This document shows, piece after piece, positions 21,672-30,085 of a stretch of 64,000 nt of DNA. Origin of the DNA: Mycobacterium sp. D16R12 (GTDB lineage: Bacteria; Actinomycetota; Actinomycetes; Mycobacteriales; Mycobacteriaceae); NCBI RefSeq assembly GCF_002013465.1, contig NZ_MAFC01000005.1, positions 310,001 through 374,000 on the forward strand, read 5' to 3'. The position numbers were made by a program, and so were the translations under genes. Numbering within the stretch: the first letter of the stretch is position 1; every line of letters starts with the position of its first letter. The notes beneath the pieces were generated by a model that saw only the letters and a list, made by a program, of their open reading frames with translations, was not told the DNA's origin and searched no databases.

Positions 21672-22619
21672 GTGGAACTTGGAGTGGCGATCGGTCGACC
21701 TCTCAGCGTGCAGAGCGATACCAACCTGGTCGACGCGTTCATCGCCCATGGGCGTCGAGTCACCGACGCCGGGGTCGGCACGTTATGGCTCGGGCAGATG
21801 TATCACTACGACGCGATCACCATGGCGGCGTTGGTGGGGCAAGCGATACCTCCGGAAAAACTCCGCGCCGTAGGGGTGTCGGTCATCCCCATCAATCCGC
21901 GCCATCCCATCGAGGTATCGGCGGCCGCTCAGACCGCGCAGGGCGCAACCCGCGGGAGATTCCAGCTCGGGCTCGGACTCGGTGCGCCGGTGATCGAGGG
22001 GCCGAGCTACGGCCTGCAGGTGGACAAGCCGATACGTCGCCTGCGTGAGTACCTCACTACGCTCCGACAACTGCTGGACACCGGAACCGCCGATTTTCGC
22101 GGTGAGACTCTCACGGTCGCACCGAAATTCACGACCTTGCAACCCGGCGGCGAAAACATCCCCGTCTTGGTGGCGGCCATGGCGCCGCAGGCGTTGCGTG
22201 CCACTGGCGAGCTCGCCGACGGCACGATTCCGCTGCACGCGGGACCGCGGGCGCTCAGTCGGGACATCGTGCCCGTCATCGATGGGGCCGCCGAACGGGC
22301 CGGGCGTCCGCGTCCGCGCGTCATCGCGGGCGTCGCCGTCATCGTCACGTCCGATGCGGAACGGGTCCGTGCGCTCGCAATCGAAGACATGGCCTTCTAC
22401 GAGAGCATCCCGTCGTATCGGAAAGTGCTTGACGCCGAGGGTGTTCAGCACACGGGAGAACTGGCGATCATCGGCGACGAGCAGCATGTGGCCAAGGAAC
22501 TGCAGCGGTACTTCGATGCGGGAGCCACCGAAGTGTTCGCGAGTCACACCGAATTGGGCGGACCGGAGGACGAGGCTCGCACCCTGGCGCTCCTGGGGGA
22601 ACTGTCCCGCGGGAATTGA
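21672..22619 (+). CDS. LLM-class, probably F420-dependent oxidoreductase
   Basis: The 315-residue TIM-barrel protein has luciferase-like features: V-G-V-S-V-I-P-I-N-P-R-H-P near residue 75, G-R-F-Q-L-G-L-G-L-G near 97, the G-P-S-Y-G-L segment and V-L-V-A-A-M-A-P-Q-A-L near 165. Members with these sequences usually use F420 rather than FMN in mycobacteria. Substrate is unknown. The presence of fbiC in the same window is consistent with F420 supply. GTG 21672 is the chosen start, with GCCAAGAGG upstream. Confidence 0.82.
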   Translation: MELGVAIGRPLSVQSDTNLVDAFIAHGRRVTDAGVGTLWLGQMYHYDAITMAALVGQAIPPEKLRAVGVSVIPINPRHPIEVSAAAQTAQGATRGRFQLGLGLGAPVIEGPSYGLQVDKPIRRLREYLTTLRQLLDTGTADFRGETLTVAPKFTTLQPGGENIPVLVAAMAPQALRATGELADGTIPLHAGPRALSRDIVPVIDGAAERAGRPRPRVIAGVAVIVTSDAERVRALAIEDMAFYESIPSYRKVLDAEGVQHTGELAIIGDEQHVAKELQRYFDAGATEVFASHTELGGPEDEARTLALLGELSRGN

Positions 22620-22647
22620 GTTGCTCGCGGCCCCTAGGCTGGGCGGC

Positions 22648-23406
22648 GTGCCAGAAAGTACCGAACCCCAGCTGCACGGACCGGTGCAGCTGCGCCGTGA
22701 CCGCTGCGAGAACATCACCGCCGACCAACGACTGTTGGACACCCGCGACACCACCACCTGGACGCACACCGACCCGTGGCGCGTGCTGCGCATCCAGGGC
22801 GAGTTCGTTGAGGGTTTCGACGCTCTGGCGGAAACACCCAAAGCGGTAACGGTTTTCGGCTCCGCCAGGACGAAGCCGGATTCACCCGAATACCGGCTTG
22901 GGCGCGAGCTGGGCGTCGCCCTGGTGAAGGCGGGATACGCCGTCATCACCGGGGGCGGACCGGGTGCCATGGAGGCCGCCAACCGCGGCGCCAGTGAATC
23001 GGGCGGCTACTCGGTGGGCCTGGGTATCGAGCTGCCGTTCGAACAGGGCCTCAACGAATGGGTGGACCTGGGTATCAACTTCCGCTACTTCTTCGTCCGC
23101 AAGACCATGTTCGTCAAGTACGCGCAGGCCTTCGTCTGTCTGCCCGGTGGATTTGGCACCCTCGACGAACTCTTCGAGGCCCTCACCCTGGTGCAGACCC
23201 GCAAGGTCACTCGGTTCCCCATCATCCTGCTGGGCACCGAGTATTGGTCGGGCCTGCTCGACTGGATCCGGGGAACGTTGGTGCCCGCGGGCAAGATCGG
23301 CGAGCAGGACATCGCGCTGCTCTCGGTGACCGACAGCGTCGAAGAGGCCGTGGAGATCATCCTCACGTCGGCGGCGAATGGGAATGGGAACGGGGCACGG
23401 TCATGA
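22648..23406 (+). CDS. LOG-family protein (Rossmann-fold nucleotide-binding), long form
   Basis: This 252-residue protein contains the LOG motif P-G-G-F-G-T-L-D-E-L-F-E and the upstream G-G-G-P-G-A-M-E-A-A-N-R-G. Characterised LOG enzymes are cytokinin riboside 5'-monophosphate phosphoribohydrolases, which split a nucleotide to free base and ribose phosphate. Many were once mislabelled lysine decarboxylases. An N-terminal extension of about 60 residues is typical of the longer TIGR00730-type members. Its stop overlaps the ATG of the second LOG gene, so the pair is translationally coupled. Confidence 0.88.
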   Translation: MPESTEPQLHGPVQLRRDRCENITADQRLLDTRDTTTWTHTDPWRVLRIQGEFVEGFDALAETPKAVTVFGSARTKPDSPEYRLGRELGVALVKAGYAVITGGGPGAMEAANRGASESGGYSVGLGIELPFEQGLNEWVDLGINFRYFFVRKTMFVKYAQAFVCLPGGFGTLDELFEALTLVQTRKVTRFPIILLGTEYWSGLLDWIRGTLVPAGKIGEQDIALLSVTDSVEEAVEIILTSAANGNGNGARS

Positions 23407-23945
23407 GTTGGTCGGTCTGTGTGTACTGCGCTTCCGGGCCGCGGCACCCCGAACTGCTGGATCTGGCCAGTCGTCTGGGTACTGCCATCGCCGAACGCGG
23501 GTGGACCCTGGTGTCCGGGGGAGGCAACGTCTCGGCCATGGGGGCGATAGCTCAGGCCGCACGGGCTGCCGGCGGACGCACCATCGGCGTCATTCCCAAG
23601 ACGTTGGTGCACCGGGAGGTCGCCGATACCGACGCCGATGAACTCATCGTCACCACCACCATGCGCGAACGCAAACAGATCATGGAGGACCGGTCCGACG
23701 CCTTCATCACCCTGCCCGGCGGGATCGGCACGCTCGAGGAGGTCTTCGAGACGTGGACCGCCGGCTACCTGGGACTACACCAGAAGCCGGTGGTACTGCT
23801 GGACCCAGACGGGCACTACACCGGGCTGCTGCGCTGGCTCGACGAAGTGCAGGACAAGGGTTACGTCGCAGCCCCCGCCCGGGACCGGCTGTTGGTGCAC
23901 ACCGATATCGGTGCTGCGCTCGACGCATGTAAACCAACGGATTGA
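23403..23945 (+). CDS. LOG-family cytokinin riboside 5'-phosphate phosphoribohydrolase, short form
   Basis: The 180-residue product has S-V-C-V-Y-C-A-S-G near the N-terminus, G-G-G-N-V-S-A-M-G near residue 39, the R-K-Q-I-M-E-D-R-S-D arginine region and P-G-G-I-G-T-L-E-E-V-F-E. It corresponds in size and position (before fadD6) to M. tuberculosis Rv1205, reported as the cytokinin-releasing LOG enzyme that is kept low by the proteasome. The first LOG copy immediately upstream shares the fold but is more distant. Confidence 0.9.
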   Translation: MSWSVCVYCASGPRHPELLDLASRLGTAIAERGWTLVSGGGNVSAMGAIAQAARAAGGRTIGVIPKTLVHREVADTDADELIVTTTMRERKQIMEDRSDAFITLPGGIGTLEEVFETWTAGYLGLHQKPVVLLDPDGHYTGLLRWLDEVQDKGYVAAPARDRLLVHTDIGAALDACKPTD

Positions 23946-24047
23946 CGGGGCCTGACCGTTCGTCAACAATGCGGTGAGCCATTGCCTACTGGGCGGTAAG
24001 AACGAGGATGAGCCGCTAGCGGGAAGACCGACTACAGGGAGAACCAG

Positions 24048-25838
24048 ATGTCCGCAAGCAGCACCATTCCGTCCACCGCCCGTAACCGGGTGCGGCTGAC
24101 CGAGGTGCTCGCACAGCTTCCCTCGCTGGCGCTCGACCTGCCGATCATGGCGGGCGGTGTCCTCGGTGGCATCAAGGCGAACCCCAACGGGCGCCTTTCG
24201 ATCGGTGCGGTATTCGCCGAGCGTGCCGCCAAGTACGGCGACAAGGTGTTTCTGCGCTTCGAGGGCAACGACATCACCTACGCGCAGGCCAACGCCACCG
24301 CCAACCGGTACGCGGCAACCCTGGCCTCGCACGGTGTCGGCCGCGGCGACGTCGTCGGCATCATGGTGCGCAACTCGCCGCAGACCGTGCTGCTCATGTT
24401 GGCCACCGTGAAGCTGGGCGCCATCGCGGGCATGCTCAACTACAACCAGCGCGGCCATGTCCTGGCACACAGCATTGGCCTGCTCGACTCCAAGATGCTC
24501 GTCACCGATGCGGAGTTCGTGGATGCCATCGGCGAATCCGGCGTCAACGTGGTCTCGCAGGTGACCGCCGATGAGCTCGACCGGATGTCGGTGTTGGCGC
24601 CCACCACCAACCCCAGCGCCACCGATGCGGTGCTGGCCAAGGACCGGGCGTTCTACATCTTCACCTCGGGAACCACCGGGCTGCCGAAGGCCAGCGTGAT
24701 GACCCATTACCGGTGGCTGCGCGGCATGTACGGCATCGGGAGCTTTGCCTTGCGGCTCCGGTCCAGCGACGTGCTGTACAGCTGCCTTCCGCTCTACCAC
24801 AACAATGCGCTGACCCTCGCGGTGTCGACGACCATCAATGCCGGAGCCACCCTGGCCATCGGCCGGTCGTTCTCGGTGTCCCGCTTCTGGGATGAGGTCA
24901 TCGCGAGCCGCGCAACAGCTTTCATTTACATCGGGGAACTGTGCCGGTACCTGCTCAACCAGCCGGCCAAGCCCACCGATCGGCAGCACAAGGTGCGCGT
25001 CATCATCGGCAACGGGCTGCGGCCCGAGCTGTGGGGCGAGTTCACCCGACGGTTCGGTATCAAGCGGGTGTGTGAGTTCTACTCGGCCAGCGAGTCGAAC
25101 ACCGCATTCGTCAACGCCCTGAACATCGATCGCACCGTGGGCATCTGCCCGTACCCGCTTGCGTACGTCAAGTACGACATCGAGACGGGGGAACCGCTGC
25201 GCAACGACAAGGGATACCTGACCAAGGTGGGTGCCGGTGAGGCGGGCCTGCTGCTGAGCAAGGTCACCAGCATGTCGCCGTTCGACGGGTACACCGACCC
25301 GACCGCCTCGGAGAAAAAGCTCGTACACGATGCCTTCAAGAAGGGCGACACCTGGTTCAACACCGGCGATTTGATGCGCAACCTCGGTTGGGGTCACGCC
25401 GCGTTCGGGGACCGGCTCGGCGATACCTTCCGCTGGAAGGGCGAGAACGTCGCGACCACCGAGGTGGAGGCCGCGATCGATAACAACAACGCGGTGGAGG
25501 AGTCGACCGTGTTCGGTGTGCAGGTGCCGGGCACCGACGGGCGTGCAGGAATGGCCGCCATCAAACTGCATGACGGTGTCGAACTCGATCCAAAGGCACT
25601 GGGCGACACGGTGTATCAGCATCTGCCTGCCTACGCACTGCCGCTGTTCATTCGGATCGTGGACACGCTGGAGCACACCACCACCTTCAAGAGCCGCAAG
25701 GTGGAACTGCGCGAACAGGCTTACGGCGATACCGTGACCGATCCGCTGTACGTACTGGCCGGTCGCGCGGAGGGATACGTCCCGTTCTATCCCGAGTACC
25801 CGTCGGAGTTGGCTGGAGGTCAGCGCCCCAAGGGGTAA
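24048..25838 (+). CDS. fadD6: FadD6-type long/very-long-chain acyl-CoA synthetase (copy 1)
   Basis: The 596-residue AMP-forming ligase resembles fatty acid transport protein (FATP)-type synthetases, which couple uptake and CoA activation of fatty acids at the membrane. The adenylate P-loop is F-Y-I-F-T-S-G-T-T-G-L-P-K near residue 202; E-F-Y-S-A-S-E-S near 343 and F-R-W-K-G-E-N-V-A-T-T-E near 462 are family motifs. It follows the LOG pair as fadD6 (Rv1206) does in M. tuberculosis. A GGGAGA site lies 7-8 nt before ATG 24048. Confidence 0.9.
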   Translation: MSASSTIPSTARNRVRLTEVLAQLPSLALDLPIMAGGVLGGIKANPNGRLSIGAVFAERAAKYGDKVFLRFEGNDITYAQANATANRYAATLASHGVGRGDVVGIMVRNSPQTVLLMLATVKLGAIAGMLNYNQRGHVLAHSIGLLDSKMLVTDAEFVDAIGESGVNVVSQVTADELDRMSVLAPTTNPSATDAVLAKDRAFYIFTSGTTGLPKASVMTHYRWLRGMYGIGSFALRLRSSDVLYSCLPLYHNNALTLAVSTTINAGATLAIGRSFSVSRFWDEVIASRATAFIYIGELCRYLLNQPAKPTDRQHKVRVIIGNGLRPELWGEFTRRFGIKRVCEFYSASESNTAFVNALNIDRTVGICPYPLAYVKYDIETGEPLRNDKGYLTKVGAGEAGLLLSKVTSMSPFDGYTDPTASEKKLVHDAFKKGDTWFNTGDLMRNLGWGHAAFGDRLGDTFRWKGENVATTEVEAAIDNNNAVEESTVFGVQVPGTDGRAGMAAIKLHDGVELDPKALGDTVYQHLPAYALPLFIRIVDTLEHTTTFKSRKVELREQAYGDTVTDPLYVLAGRAEGYVPFYPEYPSELAGGQRPKG

Positions 25839-25927
25839 CGCCAGCACCGGAGTGCTTGACGTATCCACATCGCTCGTCAACGATTCGTTAGGCCCGGACA
25901 CGGTGGTTCGGCGAACTCGGAGGACAC

Positions 25928-27718
25928 ATGGTGGTGCGCGAAGACATTCCTGCTGCAGCCCGCGAACGGGTGCAACTGGCCGACGTGCTGGTCAGGTTGC
26001 CTGCGCTGCTGCCGGACCTGCCGATCATCGTGCGAGGTCTGCTCAGCGCCGCCAAGGCGACACCGGGCGCTCGCACGTCAATTGGCAGCGTCTTCGCCGA
26101 GAGCGCCGTGAAGCACGCCAACCGGGTGTTCCTGCGGTTCGAGGGCAAGGACATCACCTACCGGGAAGCCAACCAGATAGCCAACCGGTATGCGGCCACA
26201 CTGGCCGCCCAGGGCGTGCGTCGCGGTGACGTTGTCGGCATCATGCTGCGCAACTCGCCCGAGGTCGTCCTGCTGATGCTGGCGACCGTGAAGCTGGGTG
26301 CGGTGGCCGGCATGCTCAATTTCAACCAGCGCGATAACGTGCTGGCCCACAGCATCGGCTTGCTCGATGCCAAGGTGCTGCTCGCTGATTCCGAATTCGT
26401 TCCCGCGGTGCGGGACTGCGGCGTGCAGGTCGCCGCGCTGTTCACCGTCGATGAGTTCGACGCAATGGCGCAGGGTGCCTCGGCGGCTGATCCGCCTGCC
26501 ACCGCCGAGGTGCGGGCGAGCGACAAAGCCCTGTACATCTGTACCTCCGGGACCACCGGGCTGCCCAAGGCGAGTGTGATGACGCACTACCGATACCTGC
26601 GGGCCGCTGCCGGATTCGGCAGTGTGACACTGCGACTGCGCCCCTCCGAGGTCTTCTTCAGCTGTCTGCCGCTCTATCACAACAGCGCGCTCACGGTGGC
26701 CGTCGGCTCCACGCTGACCACCGGCGCGACCTTGGCCATCGGCCGGTCGTTCTCTGCCTCGCGTTTCTGGGACGAGCTCACCGCCAGCGGTGCGACAGGC
26801 TTCATCTACATCGGGGAGCTCTGCCGCTACCTGCTGAACCAGGCCCCCAAACCCGTTGACCGTCAACACAAGGTTCGTGTGATGGTGGGCAACGGTCTGC
26901 GGGCGGAGCTGTGGGGTGAGTTCGGCCGACGATTTGGGATACGGCAGATCAGCGAATTGTACTCGGCCAGTGAGGCCAACACCGGATTCGTCAACGTGCT
27001 CAACATCGATCGCACGGTGGGGATCTGCCCCTCACCGATCGCCTTCGTCAAATATGACGTGGAGACCGGCGAACCCGCCCGAAACGCGAAGGGCTTCTTG
27101 ACCAAGGTCGGTACCGGCGAACAGGGCCTGCTGTTGAGCAAGGTGACGTCGCTGGCTCCCTTCGATGGCTACACCGATGCGAAGGCAACCGAAAAGAAGT
27201 TGGTGCGCAACGCCTTCAAGAAGGGTGATGCCTGGTTCAACACCGGCGATCTGCTCCGGGATCTGGGGTGGCGTCATGCCGCGTTCGGTGATCGACTGGG
27301 TGACACCTTCCGTTGGAAGAGCGAGAATGTCGCCACCACCGAGGTCGAGGCGGCGTTGGACCGGGATGACGCGATCGAGGAGTCGACGGTTTTCGGCGTC
27401 GAGGTGCCGGGCTGCGACGGCCGCGCCGGGATGGCCGCCGTCAAGCTTCATGGTGAGGCGGCATTCGATCCGGAACGGTTGGGCCAGTTGGCCTTCAAGA
27501 GCCTGCCGGGGTACGCACTGCCGCTGTTCGTCAGGATTGTCGACAGCCTTGAGCACACCGTGACCTTCAAGAGCCGCAAGGTGGAGCTGCGCAATGAGGC
27601 ATACGGCGACGCCGTAACCGACCCGCTGTATGTGTTGGCCGGTCGTACCGAGGGTTACGTGCCGTTCTATCCCGAGTACGCCGCCGAGCTCGCCTCCGGG
27701 CAGCGTCCCAAGGGATAG
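25928..27718 (+). CDS. FadD6-type acyl-CoA synthetase (copy 2)
   Basis: This protein has exactly the same length (596) as its upstream neighbour and is very similar along the whole sequence, including the P-loop (Y-I-C-T-S-G-T-T-G-L-P-K), the L-Y-S-A-S-E-A segment and F-R-W-K-S-E-N-V-A-T-T-E, where Gly of copy 1 is Ser. The N-terminal 50 residues differ most. This is a clear tandem duplication. All catalytic motifs are kept, so both are probably active, perhaps on different chain lengths. ATG 25928 is preceded by GGAGG. Confidence 0.9.
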   Translation: MVVREDIPAAARERVQLADVLVRLPALLPDLPIIVRGLLSAAKATPGARTSIGSVFAESAVKHANRVFLRFEGKDITYREANQIANRYAATLAAQGVRRGDVVGIMLRNSPEVVLLMLATVKLGAVAGMLNFNQRDNVLAHSIGLLDAKVLLADSEFVPAVRDCGVQVAALFTVDEFDAMAQGASAADPPATAEVRASDKALYICTSGTTGLPKASVMTHYRYLRAAAGFGSVTLRLRPSEVFFSCLPLYHNSALTVAVGSTLTTGATLAIGRSFSASRFWDELTASGATGFIYIGELCRYLLNQAPKPVDRQHKVRVMVGNGLRAELWGEFGRRFGIRQISELYSASEANTGFVNVLNIDRTVGICPSPIAFVKYDVETGEPARNAKGFLTKVGTGEQGLLLSKVTSLAPFDGYTDAKATEKKLVRNAFKKGDAWFNTGDLLRDLGWRHAAFGDRLGDTFRWKSENVATTEVEAALDRDDAIEESTVFGVEVPGCDGRAGMAAVKLHGEAAFDPERLGQLAFKSLPGYALPLFVRIVDSLEHTVTFKSRKVELRNEAYGDAVTDPLYVLAGRTEGYVPFYPEYAAELASGQRPKG

Positions 27719-27749
27719 GTGCTCGAGGAGTTACTGTTTCACGGTGGGA

Positions 27750-28073
27750 GTGAGTCGTCGGGTGCGCGCGTCGCGGCGCCGTCAACGTCGGGTGAAGCTT
27801 GCCGACAACGACCTCACCGATGAGCAGTGGTCGACCCTGGTGGTGGCGTGGGGTGGTTGCGCCTACTGCGGCGCAACGGGAACCGCGCTGCAGCGCGACT
27901 GTGTGCAAGCGATCTCACGCGGTGGCCGCTACACCCGCTCCAATGTGGTGCCCGCCTGTGCATCCTGCAATGCGAGCAAATGCAATGCAGAGGTGACCAG
28001 CTGGATGCGGCGCAAGCGGCTCGATGAGAAGGCCTTTCTGACCAGGTACGTGGAGATCTCGGCCGTCGGCTAG
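27750..28073 (+). CDS. Small HNH endonuclease-family protein
   Basis: The 107-residue protein has an Arg-rich N-terminus followed by an HNH/zinc module: C37-A-Y-C40, then D50-C51-V-Q-A-I-S-R-G-G, N65-V-V-P-A-C70-A-S-C73-N74. In the typical HNH core the position after the Asp is the general-base His (D-H-V); here it is Cys51. The four other Cys can still bind zinc and the second half is intact. Activity as a nuclease is therefore uncertain. It sits alone between the fadD pair and folP2, with no visible restriction partner. GTG 27744 is another possible start. Confidence 0.75.
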   Translation: MSRRVRASRRRQRRVKLADNDLTDEQWSTLVVAWGGCAYCGATGTALQRDCVQAISRGGRYTRSNVVPACASCNASKCNAEVTSWMRRKRLDEKAFLTRYVEISAVG

Positions 28074-28179
28074 CTCGTGGTGCAGACGCCAACGGACTGC
28101 GGACATCAGCTTTGACGGCAAGGCAATTGAGCAGATGTCGGTAGTCGTAGCGTGGGCGCCGCGCCGCGTCATTTCGTTG

Positions 28180-28239
28180 GCCGAGTGTGAAACGTAGGCG
28201 GGAAATAGACAGAAATCTCGCCCACGTTTCACACTCGGC
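28180..28239. repeat. Long inverted repeat upstream of folP2
   Basis: Two 16-nt arms that are perfect reverse complements (28180-28195, beginning GCCGAGTGTGAAACGT, and 28224-28239) are separated by 28 nt; the inner flanks (GGCG/CGCC) extend the pairing with a few mismatches. The hairpin lies about 35 nt before the folP2 start and about 105 nt after the HNH stop. It lacks a T-tract, so it could be a transcription stop, a dyad operator or a copy of a dispersed palindromic element. Confidence 0.7.
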
Positions 28240-28274
28240 GCAGCCCTGGAAGCCCTGGCCTGCACAATGAGGGC

Positions 28275-29150
28275 GTGCGAGAGACGTTTTGTGGACGAGC
28301 GGTCCGCACCGATCGTGCCCTCATCATGGCGATCGTCAACCGCACGCCGGACTCCTTCTACGACCGCGGCGCCACCTTCACCGACGAGGCCGCGCAGGCC
28401 GCCGTGCACAAAGCGGTGGCCGACGGCGCGGATGTTGTGGACATCGGCGGCGTCAAGGCGGGCCCGGGCGAGACCGTGGACGCCGAGGCGGAGATCGCTC
28501 GCGTGGTGCCCTTCATCGATTGGGTGCGCGGTGCTCACCCGGACCTGTTGATCAGCGTCGACACCTGGCGCGCCGAGGTCGCGGAAAAGGCCTGTGCGGC
28601 GGGTGCCGACTTGATCAACGACACCTGGGCGGGGGCCGATTCGGAGCTGCCCGCGGTGGCGGCGGCCCACGGCGCCGGATTGGTGTGCTCGCATACCGGT
28701 GGTGCGGTACCGCGCACCCGGCCCTTCCGAGTGAACTATGGGACGGAAGTGGACGGTGTTGTCCATGCTGTCATCGCCGAAGTGACCGCATCTGCCGAGC
28801 GTGCGGTGGCTCTCGGGGTATCGAAGGACTCGATCCTGATCGATCCGACGCATGACTTCGGCAAAAATACGTTCCACGGGCTCGCTTTGTTGCGCCACGT
28901 AAACGATCTCGTTAATACCGGGTGGCCCGTGTTGATGGCATTGAGCAACAAGGATTTCATCGGGGAGACTCTTGGTGTGGGACTGACGGAACGACTCGAG
29001 GGCACTCTTGCCGCCACCGCGCTGGCGGCGGCGGCCGGTGCCCGGATGTTCCGGGTGCATGAAGTCGGACCCACACGCCGCACGCTGGAAATGGTGGGCT
29101 CCATTGTCGGGACCCGCCCTCCGGCGCGAACAGTGAGGGGGTTGGCATGA
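28275..29150 (+). CDS. folP2: FolP2, dihydropteroate synthase paralogue
   Basis: The 291-residue TIM-barrel protein has the pterin-binding family motifs V-N-R-T-P-D-S-F-Y near residue 21 and D-P-T-H-D-F-G-K-N near 194, with K-D-F-I-G-E-T-L-G near 233. In true dihydropteroate synthases the second motif usually reads D-P-G-F-G-F-G-K; the deviations here match the mycobacterial FolP2 type, which is thought not to act as a normal sulfonamide-target synthase. Its stop overlaps the gpgS start (ATGA), as in M. tuberculosis Rv1207-Rv1208. Confidence 0.9.
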   Translation: MRETFCGRAVRTDRALIMAIVNRTPDSFYDRGATFTDEAAQAAVHKAVADGADVVDIGGVKAGPGETVDAEAEIARVVPFIDWVRGAHPDLLISVDTWRAEVAEKACAAGADLINDTWAGADSELPAVAAAHGAGLVCSHTGGAVPRTRPFRVNYGTEVDGVVHAVIAEVTASAERAVALGVSKDSILIDPTHDFGKNTFHGLALLRHVNDLVNTGWPVLMALSNKDFIGETLGVGLTERLEGTLAATALAAAAGARMFRVHEVGPTRRTLEMVGSIVGTRPPARTVRGLA

Positions 29151-30082
29151 CCCATCAATTAGACGGAGCAGTTGGTATCGACCCGGGCTGGCTGGATACC
29201 CACAGCTGGAACCGGCCCGAATGGACCGTCGAGCAGCTCGTCGCTGCGAAAAAGGGCCGCACCGTGTCGGTGGTGCTGCCCGCGCTCAACGAGCAGGAGA
29301 CGGTCGCCTCGGTCGTCGACACCATCAGCCCGCTGCTGGGTGGTCTGGTGGACGAGCTGATCGTCCTCGACTCGGGTTCCACCGATGACACCGCGATTCG
29401 GGCCGTGGCCGCGGGCGCGCGCGTCGTGAGCCGTGAGCAAGCGCTGCCGGAGGTGCCGCCCAATCCGGGCAAGGGCGAGGTGTTGTGGCGCTCGGTGGCC
29501 GCGACGACGGGCGACGTGATCGCCTTCGTCGACTCGGACCTCATCGACCCGGACCCGATGTTTGTGCCGCATCTACTCGGCCCGCTCTTGCTGGGGCAGG
29601 GTGTGCACCTCGTCAAGGGCTTCTATCGGCGTCCGCTGAAGGTGAGCGGGTCCGAGGACGCCAATGGTGGTGGCCGGGTGACCGAGTTGGTGGCCCGACC
29701 CATGCTCGCCGCGCTGCGGCCCGAGCTGAGCTGCGTGGTGCAGCCATTGGGCGGCGAATACGCGGGGACTCGTGAACTGCTGTCCTCGGTGCCCTTCGCG
29801 CCCGGATACGGGGTCGAGATCGGGCTTCTGATCGACACCTACGACCGTCTCGGGCTCAATGCCATCGCTCAGGTGAACCTGGGTGTGCGCAGCCACCGCA
29901 ACCGGCCGCTGGTCGAGCTCGGAGTGATGAGCCGGCAGGTGATGGCGAGCATGCTCTCGCGCTGCGGAATTCCGGACTCCGGGGTGGGAATCACCCAGTT
30001 CTTCGCCGACGGCGACGGGTTCACCCCCCGCAGCTCGACGGTCTCACTGGAGGACCGCCCGCCCATGAACACCCTGCGCTGA
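29147..30082 (+). CDS. gpgS: GpgS, glucosyl-3-phosphoglycerate synthase
   Basis: This 311-residue GT-A glycosyltransferase (GT81) transfers glucose to 3-phosphoglycerate, the first step of methylglucose lipopolysaccharide synthesis. It shows the nucleotide-sugar site V-V-L-P-A-L-N-E-Q-E near residue 42, V-L-D-S-G-S-T-D-D near 73, the metal-binding V-D-S-D near 127 and the phosphoglycerate-side segment K-G-F-Y-R-R-P near 162. The nearby glgM and glgC also work on glucans. The gene order folP2-gpgS-DivIVA-like-tag is conserved with M. tuberculosis, apart from the inserted minus-strand gene that follows. Confidence 0.93.
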   Translation: MTHQLDGAVGIDPGWLDTHSWNRPEWTVEQLVAAKKGRTVSVVLPALNEQETVASVVDTISPLLGGLVDELIVLDSGSTDDTAIRAVAAGARVVSREQALPEVPPNPGKGEVLWRSVAATTGDVIAFVDSDLIDPDPMFVPHLLGPLLLGQGVHLVKGFYRRPLKVSGSEDANGGGRVTELVARPMLAALRPELSCVVQPLGGEYAGTRELLSSVPFAPGYGVEIGLLIDTYDRLGLNAIAQVNLGVRSHRNRPLVELGVMSRQVMASMLSRCGIPDSGVGITQFFADGDGFTPRSSTVSLEDRPPMNTLR

Positions 30083-30085
30083 CCC

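Noticed and set aside
22648-23945. Lysine decarboxylase annotation for the LOG genes
   Set aside because: The P-G-G-x-G-T-x-x-E motif defines LOG phosphoribohydrolases; the old decarboxylase label is a known misannotation.
23775-25901. 708-codon open frame on the minus strand opposite fadD6
   Set aside because: It is a GC-driven shadow of the ligase gene; the translation is His/Arg/Gly-rich without any domain, and the plus strand has a complete family match.
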